Shown: positions 25,432-32,142 of the stretch, piece after piece
Numbering within the stretch: the first letter of the stretch is position 1
Layout: every line of letters starts with the position of its first letter
NCBI GenBank assembly: GCA_016191205.1
Contig: JACPPB010000029.1
Coordinates: 1-45,680, forward strand
Reading direction: 5' to 3'
Source of the DNA: Gammaproteobacteria bacterium
GTDB lineage: Bacteria; Pseudomonadota; Gammaproteobacteria; Pseudomonadales; Porticoccaceae
DNA length: 45,680 bases
The notes under the pieces: generated by a model
What the model saw: the letters and a program-made list of their open reading frames with translations, nothing else
Told to the model about the DNA's origin: nothing
The model's database searches: none
Position numbers and translations under genes: made by a program

Positions 25432-26289
25432 CTATTCCCCGGCCAGGGTTTCGATGCGATAGCCGCCGATGGGTCGCCCGCTGCCATCCCGGTCGCCCAG
25501 GACTTCCGCAAGATAAGGCAGCGCGCTCCCCATATCCGCCGCCAGCGTCCAGGGCGGGTTGACGACGAGCATCCCGCTGCCGGTCATGCCGTGACCCATG
25601 CTGTCCGGTTTCACGCTCAGCTCGAACAGTTGCACATGGCGGATGCCGCTCGCCTTTACTTTCCGCTCCAGCAGCCGGACGCGCTCGCGCTCCACCACCG
25701 GATACCAGATCGCGTAGACGCCGGTGGCGAAACGGCGGTGGGCGCCGATCAGGGTATCCACCACCGCCTGGTAGTCGGTTTTGATTTCATAGGGCGGGTC
25801 GATCAGCACCAGACCGCGACGCTCGGGAGGCGGCAGCAGCGCCAGCAGTTCGCGGAAACCATCGGCCTCGCTGATGCGGACACGGCGGTCACCTTCGCAG
25901 TGACGCCTGAGCCGCATGAAGTCGTCGGAATGCAGCTCGCACAGCAGCAGGCGATCCTGTTGCCGCAGCAGGTGCCGGGCAAACCAGGGCGATCCCGGAT
26001 ACTGCTGCAACGCGCCGCCGGGGTTGGCCTCGCGCACCAGTTCGACATAACCGGCGACGGGAGCCGGCAGATCGGTGCGCTCCCACAACCTGCCGATGCC
26101 GCTGTCGAATTCGCGGTTTTGCAGCGCCGCAACGCTTTGCAGCGCATAACTCCCACTGCCCGCGTGGGTGTCGAGATAACACAGCGGCTTGTCCTTGGCG
26201 ATCAGATGGCGGAGCACCCGCGCCAGCACGAGGTGCTTGAGTACATCGGCGAAATTGCCGGCGTGATAGATGTGGCGGTAACTGAGCAA
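25432..26289 (-). CDS. rlmJ: 23S rRNA (adenine2030-N6)-methyltransferase RlmJ
   Basis: RlmJ methylates A2030 of 23S rRNA using S-adenosylmethionine. The 285-residue product begins MLSYRHIYHAGNFADVLKH, almost the same as the E. coli enzyme, and contains the SAM-binding LDTHAGSGSY and the N6-adenine methylase motif IDPPYE. The start codon that gives this N-terminus is TTG (26287-26289); no suitable ATG is nearby. It is a single-gene unit by spacing. Confidence 0.94.
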   Translation of the reverse strand: MLSYRHIYHAGNFADVLKHLVLARVLRHLIAKDKPLCYLDTHAGSGSYALQSVAALQNREFDSGIGRLWERTDLPAPVAGYVELVREANPGGALQQYPGSPWFARHLLRQQDRLLLCELHSDDFMRLRRHCEGDRRVRISEADGFRELLALLPPPERRGLVLIDPPYEIKTDYQAVVDTLIGAHRRFATGVYAIWYPVVERERVRLLERKVKASGIRHVQLFELSVKPDSMGHGMTGSGMLVVNPPWTLAADMGSALPYLAEVLGDRDGSGRPIGGYRIETLAGE

Positions 26290-26404
26290 GGGATTGGGTT
26301 CCGGCAGGCGGTTCGCGGTCGGACAGCATAGGGCATAGCCATTGGAACTGCCGGAGCCGGCAACTCCCTACACACAGACACCGCCCGACTGCCATAATCT
26401 CGCC

Positions 26405-26644
26405 ATGAGTCCGACCGTATTCAGAGAGAAGGGCTATCGCTTTTTCTTTTTCTCCCGAGAGGAGTCGAGGACGCATGTCCACGTTCACTGCGGCGGTGGC
26501 GAAGCCAAGTTCTGGCTGGAGCCGCGTATCGAACTGGCGAACAATTTTCGGTTGACGCCAAACCAGCTGAAAGAGATCGAGCAAATTATCGAGGCGCACC
26601 ATCATGAACTCAAGCACGCCTGGCAAAAGCACTTCCCCGGTTGA
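26405..26644 (+). CDS. DUF4160 family protein
   Basis: A 79-residue protein beginning MSPTVFREKGYRFFFFSREE, followed by RTHVHVHCGGGEAKFWLEP, the hallmark of DUF4160. Its 3' end overlaps the DUF2442 gene by 41 bases, and the two families are often found together. Such pairs have been proposed to be toxin-antitoxin-like modules, but I know of no firm activity. The start was chosen at ATG 26405, where family similarity begins. Confidence 0.85.
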   Translation: MSPTVFREKGYRFFFFSREESRTHVHVHCGGGEAKFWLEPRIELANNFRLTPNQLKEIEQIIEAHHHELKHAWQKHFPG

Positions 26645-26864
26645 AGTCACGCATATTTCGAATCACGGCGTCTGGCTTTTGGCTCACGGCCAGGAGCTGT
26701 TCATGCCCCATGACAGTTTCCCGTGGTTTAGAAATGCGACCGTGGGAAATATCCTCCATGTCGAGGAACCGACGCCTGGGCACTATTACTGGCCGGATCT
26801 GGACGTCGATCTGACCGAAGAAATCATTTCACATCCCGAGCGGTATCCACTCCAGGCCAAGTGA
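26604..26864 (+). CDS. DUF2442 family protein
   Basis: An 86-residue protein with VEVTHISNHGVWLLAHGQE, LFMPHDSFPWF and DLDVDLTEEIISHPERYPL, the DUF2442 pattern. It overlaps the upstream DUF4160 gene by 41 bases in another frame, so the two are one translation unit. ATG 26604 is the first start; a later start is possible since the first dozen residues look non-conserved. Function unknown; a regulatory or antitoxin-like role is only a proposal. Confidence 0.83.
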   Translation: MNSSTPGKSTSPVEVTHISNHGVWLLAHGQELFMPHDSFPWFRNATVGNILHVEEPTPGHYYWPDLDVDLTEEIISHPERYPLQAK

Positions 26865-26920
26865 CATATTGCGCTCGGACCGGCACTCCCCACGCTGGCA
26901 ACAGTTCTACGGGACCCTTC

Positions 26921-27068
26921 TAACAGCTTGTTGAAAAACTACTGCGGCAGCCATCTGCTTCGTTGCGCGGTGCTCGCTCCCTCGCCTATCTACTTGATAT
27001 GTCTCGGTCGCTGCGCTCCGTGCGCCTCGCATCTGGCCCCCTCGCGACGTTTTTCAACAAGCTGCTAA
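26921..27068. mobile_element. MITE-like element with terminal inverted repeats
   Basis: TAACAGCTTGTTGAAAAAC (26921-26939) and GTTTTTCAACAAGCTGCTA (27050-27068) are inverted repeats of 19 bases with one mismatch that bound a 148-bp non-coding segment. The interior is GC-rich and contains a short track that reads as LAYLLDMSRSL when translated, but no gene. No clear target duplication is visible. The size and structure fit a non-autonomous element mobilised by a transposase encoded elsewhere. Confidence 0.65.
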
Positions 27069-27118
27069 AGACCCACTTTTCGTCGTTCCCGGCCGCCGGC
27101 CCAGCCTGCGGGGGCGCA

Positions 27119-28249
27119 TCAACCGTCGTGCGTTTTCCTGTGCGCTCCCAATGCCGGCGCCGGCGCGCCCGCCGGGGGGCGCACGCCGTCGAAGCGCAGC
27201 GGCAGCCGCACCCGGGGCATGGCGCCGACGCCGCTTTCATCCACCATGCCGAGGGCCTGGACCTGGGGATGGGCGAGCGCCTCGCTGGCGCTGTGAATGG
27301 GCGCGCAGGGCACGCCGGCTCGTTCCAGCAGACTCAGCCATTCGGCGCGGGAGCGCGCGGCCAGCGCGCCCTCCACCAGTGCATCCACCCGGTCCTGATG
27401 TTGACCGCGCGCCGTGGCGGTGGCGAGCTCCGGGTCGCGCGCCCATTCCGGGTGGCCGAGTGCGTCCGCGAGACGGGCGAACAGGCGGTCGTTCAGAGCC
27501 GAGACCATGATCGGACCGTCGGCGGTCTGGTAGGCGCGATTGGGCGCGACGCCGCGCAGGCCGCTGCCGGCGCGCCTGGGATCCTTGCCCGTCACCCGAC
27601 ACGCGGCGATGTTGAGGCTCATGAAGGAGAGCGCGGTTTCGAGCAGCGACACGTCCACCAGGCCACCGCGCCCGCTGCGGTCGCGCTCGCGCAGCGCCGC
27701 CAGCACGGCGAGCGCGAGCCACATGCCGGTGCCCCAGTCCACCAGGGGCACGCCGACCCGCGACGGCGCTCGATCGTATTCGCCGGTCACGCTCATGATG
27801 CCGCTGAACGCCTGCATCATGGGATCGTAGCCGGGCTGACTCGCCAGGGGACCCTGCGCGCCGAAGGCGCCAACATTGCAGTAGAGCAGGCGCGAATTGC
27901 GCGGCAACAGGTCGTCGGGACCCAGACCCAGCTCCCGCGCCCGCCCGGGTCGCAGGCTCTGGATGCAGACATCGGCTGCGTCCGCGATGTGTTCCCGCAG
28001 CCAGTCGCGATCGGCATCGCGGCCGAGATCGAGGGTGACGGATTCCTTGCCGCGGTTGACCGACTCAAAGGCGATGGAGGACTGCCCGCCCACCCGGGCG
28101 CCGTAGTGGCGGGCATCGTCGCCCGGCGGCGCTTCGACCTTGAGCACGCTGGCGCCGAGTTCGGCGAGGATGAGGGCACCGAACGGCGCCGCCAGATTCT
28201 GACCCAGTTCCACCACCCGGATGTCGCGCAGGGGTTGTCCGCTCAACAT
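27119..28249 (-). CDS. class III (CaiB/BaiF) CoA-transferase
   Basis: A 376-residue family III CoA-transferase, which moves CoA between acids through an aspartyl anhydride intermediate. Visible hallmarks are RVVELGQNLAAPFGALILAE, GASVLKVEAPPGDDAR, the SVNRGKESVTLDL segment and GYDPMMQAFSGIMSVTGE, whose Asp142 is the likely nucleophile. ATG 28249 follows GAGG. Immediately downstream is the MITE-like element. No other CoA-pathway gene is adjacent, so the substrate cannot be inferred. Confidence 0.9.
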   Translation of the reverse strand: MLSGQPLRDIRVVELGQNLAAPFGALILAELGASVLKVEAPPGDDARHYGARVGGQSSIAFESVNRGKESVTLDLGRDADRDWLREHIADAADVCIQSLRPGRARELGLGPDDLLPRNSRLLYCNVGAFGAQGPLASQPGYDPMMQAFSGIMSVTGEYDRAPSRVGVPLVDWGTGMWLALAVLAALRERDRSGRGGLVDVSLLETALSFMSLNIAACRVTGKDPRRAGSGLRGVAPNRAYQTADGPIMVSALNDRLFARLADALGHPEWARDPELATATARGQHQDRVDALVEGALAARSRAEWLSLLERAGVPCAPIHSASEALAHPQVQALGMVDESGVGAMPRVRLPLRFDGVRPPAGAPAPALGAHRKTHDG

Positions 28250-28383
28250 GGCACCACCTCGATGAATTGTTGTTCTTGTACAGACAGTCGGCGCGCGCGG
28301 CGACAACGTTCCAGTTCAGGCCGCGTCCGCCAAAACCCCGCTCGACTCGCACGGTATCGCGTACATGTCCCGAGACGCCAGCC

Positions 28384-28523
28384 ATGGACGCAAATACCCG
28401 CGCCACGACCTACCAGGTTGCTGAAAACCTGCTACGCGAATTTGGCCGATACCATTCGGCCGATTCAATGAACCGGGTTTGCGACGACCACGAACCGCTC
28501 ACTGTTGCCCGCTCCGGCCAGCG
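28384..28523 (+). pseudogene. decayed yefM antitoxin copy
   Basis: From ATG 28384 the frame reads MDANTRATTY and later SMNRVCDDHEPLTVARSGQ, clearly related to the intact yefM at 30009 (MDAITYTTARANL, then TMNRVCDDHEPLIITRNGQ). The match includes upstream DNA: GGTATCGCGTACAT precedes it, like AGTATCGCGTACAT before yefM. Between the two matching parts there are extra bases including a direct repeat (GGCCGATACCATTC/GGCCGATTC). After GlyGln the similarity stops, the SLEDFNALEET part is missing, and no toxin gene follows. The frame happens to stay open to 28635, inside the next gene's 3' end. I read it as a non-functional relic. Confidence 0.7.
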
Positions 28524-28589
28524 GCGAGGAACGCTGCGATCGAGACCTATCGGGAACACCCGCGCGCTGACCGCCATTGTCGTTGCGGA

Positions 28590-29678
28590 TCAAGCGTCCG
28601 CGGCGACAAACCCCTTCCAGCCGGTGGCCATGTAGTCGACGAACGCGGAGCCCAGGCCCTGGTCGCGCAGCCAGGCGCGGGTTACCGGCAGCGCGACGGA
28701 TTGGAAGTGCGCATCCTCCCTTACCCGCCGCGGGAAATCCTTGTGCAGTATCGCCGCGCGCCCGATCAGCACAAAATCGGCGCCGCTGTCCAGGCAGGCC
28801 TGGGCGGCGGCCCCGGTGGTGATTTTTCCCGCCACGCCCAGGCGTGTCGCGCCGCGCTCCAGGCGGGTGAAGTAATCGATCAGCGGCTTGCCGCCATACC
28901 CGGCTTCGGCCGGCTCCTTGAACACATCCCACAGCGACATGTCGAGATAATCCACCTGTCCGCAGGTCAGAACCCGCTGCGCTAGCGCGATCGCCTCCGC
29001 CAGGGTGACGCCGAAGCGCTCCGGCGACAGCCGCACACCGAGCTGAAAACCGGGTCCGGTGCGCTGCCGAATGCCGCCGATGATGTCGAACAGCACGCGC
29101 GTGCGATTTTCAAAGGAACCGCCGTAGCGGTCGTCACGGCGATTGTTTTCGGCGTCGAGGAACTGGGCGATCAGATAGCCGTGCGCGCCATGCAGTTCCA
29201 CGCCATTGAAACCCGCGCGTTCAGCGCGCAGCGCCGCGAGAATGAAATCCTCGATCAGCTGCTCGATCTCGCCGGTCGACAGCGCCCGCGCCCCGGTCTC
29301 CGGGTCCTGCCAGGGCGCGCGCGGCGCCTCGTGGGTCAGATCGCGCGACGCCCGGCGACCGCCGTGATGCAGTTGCACGGACGATAGACCGCCGGCGGCG
29401 TCGATCCCGTGCGCAAGCCGCGTGAGTCCGGGCAGATGCCGATCCGACCAGATGCCGAGCTGCCCTTCAAAGGCCTTGCCCGACGGCTGCACATAGGCGG
29501 CACAGGTCATCGTCAGACCGAAGCCGCCCTGGGCACGCAGCGTGAGCCAGTGGTACTCGTCATCACTGAGCGTCCCGTCGGGAAGACTTTGCAGGTTGGT
29601 CAACGGCGCCAGCATGAAACGATTGGGCATTGCCGTGCCGTGTGCAAAAGCCAAGGGCGCGAATAAATCCTGATTCAT
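28590..29678 (-). CDS. NADH:flavin oxidoreductase (Old Yellow Enzyme family)
   Basis: A 362-residue FMN-containing TIM-barrel ene-reductase. It begins MNQDLFAPLAFAHGTAMPNR, with FMN-binding MLAPLTNLQS, the active-site HGAH pair in GVELHGAHGYLIAQFLD, RYGGSFENRTR, and the C-terminal GADFVLIGRAAILHKDFP. ATG 29678 follows GGAG at a good distance; the frame is open further upstream but covers the yefM control region. It lies between the decayed and intact yefM copies on the opposite strand. The natural substrate (an electron-poor alkene) is not deducible. Confidence 0.92.
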   Translation of the reverse strand: MNQDLFAPLAFAHGTAMPNRFMLAPLTNLQSLPDGTLSDDEYHWLTLRAQGGFGLTMTCAAYVQPSGKAFEGQLGIWSDRHLPGLTRLAHGIDAAGGLSSVQLHHGGRRASRDLTHEAPRAPWQDPETGARALSTGEIEQLIEDFILAALRAERAGFNGVELHGAHGYLIAQFLDAENNRRDDRYGGSFENRTRVLFDIIGGIRQRTGPGFQLGVRLSPERFGVTLAEAIALAQRVLTCGQVDYLDMSLWDVFKEPAEAGYGGKPLIDYFTRLERGATRLGVAGKITTGAAAQACLDSGADFVLIGRAAILHKDFPRRVREDAHFQSVALPVTRAWLRDQGLGSAFVDYMATGWKGFVAADA

Positions 29679-29953
29679 CAAAAATCTCCGTAATGAAACT
29701 TCGTTGGTGGTTCTTGTTGGGGGCGCAGTAACGAATAACCAAGGGCATGCGATGTCGGGTGATAAAGCGCTCAGAAGCATTCTATGCGTAGGCACCTTTG
29801 GATTCGGCAGGCACGTTTCATCGAGCAGGGAAAACGGTGACCTGCACCCCACTCGTCGTTGCAGAGCAACAAGATGTGTTGATGCAAGACCGACTCTGTA
29901 TCCCGCACCCCGTATCCTGTGGACGTATCTGGTATCCTGGACCGGATCAGCGC

Positions 29954-29992
29954 TGGACAAATTCTTTGCCGATATGTACAGTATCGCGTACA
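29954..29992 (+). promoter_or_regulatory. yefM-yoeB promoter and YefM operator
   Basis: TGGACA (29954-29959), 17 bases and TACAGT (29977-29982) make a reasonable sigma70 promoter. Overlapping the -10 are TGTACA (29975-29980) and CGTACA (29987-29992), with centres 12 bp apart, inside the inverted repeat ATGTAC-N8-GTACAT. YefM of E. coli is known to bind two TGTACA-type hexamers with this spacing, so autorepression by YefM/YoeB is well supported. The rest of 29679-29953 shows only short direct repeats (GTATCCTG/GTATCCTGG) and no gene. Confidence 0.8.
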
Positions 29993-30008
29993 TAAGCAGG
30001 GGCCACCG

Positions 30009-30260
30009 ATGGACGCTATTACCTACACCACAGCGCGCGCGAACCTGGCAGACACCATGAACCGGGTCTGCGATGACCACGAGCCGCTTATCATTACCCG
30101 CAACGGCCAGCAGGCCGTGGTAATGATGTCGCTCGAAGATTTCAATGCCCTGGAGGAAACCGCTTACCTGCTCCGCAGCCCGAAAAATGCCCGGCGCCTT
30201 CTCGACGCCATGACCGAACTGCAGGAAGGCCGGGGGAGGGAGCGGAGACTGGCCGAGTGA
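30009..30260 (+). CDS. yefM: antitoxin YefM
   Basis: A Phd/YefM-family antitoxin of 83 residues, the same length as in E. coli. The N-terminal DNA-binding part reads MDAITYTTARANLADTMNRV, and the C-terminal toxin-neutralising part includes MMSLEDFNALEETAYLLRS. It neutralises YoeB and, as a complex, represses its own promoter. The start ATG 30009 matches the family; an upstream in-frame extension covers the promoter. It overlaps yoeB by four bases (GTGA). A decayed paralogue lies at 28384. Confidence 0.95.
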   Translation: MDAITYTTARANLADTMNRVCDDHEPLIITRNGQQAVVMMSLEDFNALEETAYLLRSPKNARRLLDAMTELQEGRGRERRLAE

Positions 30261-30511
30261 GACTGATTTTTGCCGAGCAAGCATGGGATGACTACCTCTA
30301 CTGGCAAAAGACCGACAAGAAACTCCTTGAGAGAATCAACGCCCTCATCAAGGATATCTCGCGTACGCCCCTCACCGGCATCGGCAAGCCCGAGCCGTTG
30401 AAGAATGCTCTGTCCCGATATTTGTCCCGACGCATCAACGATGAGCATCGCATCGTCTACAAAATCGCGGATGGCGCGCTATTTATTGCGCAACTCCGCT
30501 ATCACTATTAG
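30257..30511 (+). CDS. yoeB: toxin YoeB (ribosome-dependent mRNA interferase)
   Basis: A RelE-superfamily toxin of 84 residues that cuts mRNA in the ribosomal A site when freed from YefM. The residues known to be needed in E. coli YoeB are all at the same positions: Glu46 in GKPEPLK, Arg65 in NDEHR, and His83-Tyr84 at the C-terminus (RYHY). The GTG start overlaps the yefM stop, ensuring coupled translation. The gene looks intact. Confidence 0.95.
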   Translation: MRLIFAEQAWDDYLYWQKTDKKLLERINALIKDISRTPLTGIGKPEPLKNALSRYLSRRINDEHRIVYKIADGALFIAQLRYHY

Positions 30512-30720
30512 CGCAACGATTTCGACGTAAGTGTGCGCAACGGTTAGCGCTCGCACCAACAACGCGACGATTCTTTTAAAGATCGGTTCGCCGCAGTTGG
30601 GAAATTGTCAGGCGCGCCGGATAACGGACATTCTTTCCAGGCCTGACCATATATCTCTTCGCTCATCCCCGCGTGATTTTATGTTGAAAGACCTGACCCC
30701 GTAACCCCTTTATGCTACAA
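30512..30720. other. non-coding stretch between yoeB and the gene cassette
   Basis: I see no gene here. The segment is less GC-rich than the backbone. Near its end, on the minus strand, is GGGGTCAGGTCTTTCAACAT, resembling short repeated motifs seen beside IS200-like or REP-associated transposase genes in other genomes, but no transposase is present. It ends at the inferred cassette insertion point (between 30720 and 30721). Confidence 0.4.
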
Positions 30721-30783
30721 CGCGCCGATGAGCGGCGCCGAAGTGCGCAGCACGGAGGCGTCCGCTCCATTGGCTGGTTAGGC
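30715..30783 (-). repeat. attC-like recombination site
   Basis: The minus strand reads GCCTAAC, a spacer, GAGCGGACGCC, a loop region, GGCGCCGCTC, a spacer and GTTGTAG. The two inner arms pair perfectly except for one unpaired A, the extrahelical base typical of folded attC bottom strands, and unpaired spacers separate them from the outer cores. The length of about 69 bases is normal for attC. It lies 28 bases after the stop of the cassette gene. Confidence 0.7.
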
Positions 30784-31975
30784 CGCATCTGAGTATTTGA
30801 CGTTACATTTCTCACGGTTCGTTGTGGCGCAGGCTCGCCATAAGTTTTTCGATCTCTTCCTCGCCCGGTAGCTTCGGGATAGGCATCCAGTGAGTTGGCT
30901 GAAGGGGAATATCTTTTCTTGGCAAGAAAGGATCGGATAGAGTTTGGTCTGCTAGGTTGAGAGCGAGAAGTGGAATTTCCTTGAACGGTAACGCGCAACG
31001 TAAAAGGGCGATTGCTGAATTGAACGCCGCTGAAGATTCGGCCTCGTTTGGATGTTTCCCTGTGTGCGCAAGCGCGTTTCGCGCCTTTCGAGCAACGGCT
31101 AGAGTTGCCAGCACCGAGGAATCGATTACGCCTATCTGGCAGAGAAGTTCCTGGCGCGCCGCGATTGTCCAAGTACGCGTGTCGGAGAGTTGGTCGATTC
31201 TACCGGGGATGGCTTTGCTATTTCGTATCCCTGAGATTACGTTTACCTCCCACAGGTGAGACGTGATTTGCTCGATCACAATCCACAGATTGGAGAGGGC
31301 AGCGCCCCAGTCTCGCCGGGTAAATCCTGTGGTGCCTCTCAAAAGAAACTCGGGGCTAACTTCGGGTACCTCACTAAGTAGTGCACGGCCGGAGCGCATC
31401 GCCGCTTCTAGATCGGCCATCTTTGCGGTTCTAGGTGACATCAGGTGGATCGCTTCGACCGGCGGCGCCTGGAGTATTCTAATCATTCGATGAAACTGAT
31501 TCGAGCGCGCTGGCGCGGCGGTGCCAACTCGAAGGTATCGCCAATCAAGAATTTTCCCGAAATCCAGTGCATCGCAATCTATAGACTCGCAATAGACTCC
31601 TCCGAGCAGGAGGGCTGCAAGACAGTGGTTTATAAATTGAACGGCCCTTTCTAAGTTTCTGAACTCGGGAAGAATTGGAAGTGCGATAGCGCCGTCGCGG
31701 GACACGACCATGTGATAAGGAGATTGAAGGCCGACATCGAGCCCACCCACTAACCCGTGCAAGGCGACGTAGTCCCAAGTCGAATGGTTTACGTCGTCAA
31801 TTGTGACAGTCCATGGTTGGGATTCAGCGCCGTCGATGATACGAAATGGTGCGAGGTAAGCCACCATGCACGGTACACATCGCTTCTCTAACGCTTCGGC
31901 TGAATTTGGAATGTCGGACACGTCAGGGACCTGCCAGCTTTTGTCGTTGCTCGGGACGTTTAGTATGCGGCCTAA
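30721..31975 (-). mobile_element. solitary integron-type gene cassette
   Basis: On the minus strand the segment begins after G at 31976 with TTAGGCC (core GTTAGGC, matching GTTRRRY). It contains one gene (30812-31921) and ends with an attC-like hairpin whose first core is GCCTAAC (30777-30783, matching RYYYAAC). The last core reads GTTGTAG: after the G/TT crossover point the bases differ from TTAGGC, as expected if they come from the target site after insertion at a non-att (secondary) site. Rejoining the flanks gives TTTAATTATAG|TTGTAGCAT. No integrase gene lies in the window. The composition is visibly less GC-rich than the neighbours. Confidence 0.72.
30812..31921 (-). CDS. cassette-borne protein with HEPN-like motif, function unknown
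   Basis: A 369-residue protein that I do not recognise as a named family. The first 200 residues show no motif I can name. About residues 210-300 look helical (LSNLWIVIEQITSHLWEVNV) and end in ARKARNALAHTGKHP, where Arg281-x4-His286 fits the R-x4-6-H motif of HEPN ribonuclease domains, resembling the Apea-like HEPN group. A nuclease or defence role is therefore possible but inferred. The start is GTG 31921, with a weak AGG upstream. It is the only gene in an integron-type cassette, with a 54-base leader from the recombination point. Codon use looks less GC-biased than the backbone. Confidence 0.75.
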   Translation of the reverse strand: MSDIPNSAEALEKRCVPCMVAYLAPFRIIDGAESQPWTVTIDDVNHSTWDYVALHGLVGGLDVGLQSPYHMVVSRDGAIALPILPEFRNLERAVQFINHCLAALLLGGVYCESIDCDALDFGKILDWRYLRVGTAAPARSNQFHRMIRILQAPPVEAIHLMSPRTAKMADLEAAMRSGRALLSEVPEVSPEFLLRGTTGFTRRDWGAALSNLWIVIEQITSHLWEVNVISGIRNSKAIPGRIDQLSDTRTWTIAARQELLCQIGVIDSSVLATLAVARKARNALAHTGKHPNEAESSAAFNSAIALLRCALPFKEIPLLALNLADQTLSDPFLPRKDIPLQPTHWMPIPKLPGEEEIEKLMASLRHNEP

Positions 31976-32142
31976 CTATAATTAAACACTCGAAAAGGCG
32001 TCTTGCATTGCACCTCGGGGGTGTCTAAAAATTGAACGGGCAAGACGAGGCAAAGGTTTCTCGCCATTTCGAACCCCGAAAAGCACCCGAAAGCATTCAT
32101 CAAATGCACCTCCTATGCAGCAGCACTCAGGGTGTTGCCCCA

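Noticed and set aside
28267-28635. An intact small gene in place of the yefM relic
   Set aside because: The frame is open, but only the first part resembles YefM. The rest has no similarity, it runs into the neighbouring gene, and no toxin follows.
30663-31172. A minus-strand frame across the attC-like site
   Set aside because: It crosses the cassette boundary and overlaps the 3' part of the HEPN-like gene in another frame; it has no family features.
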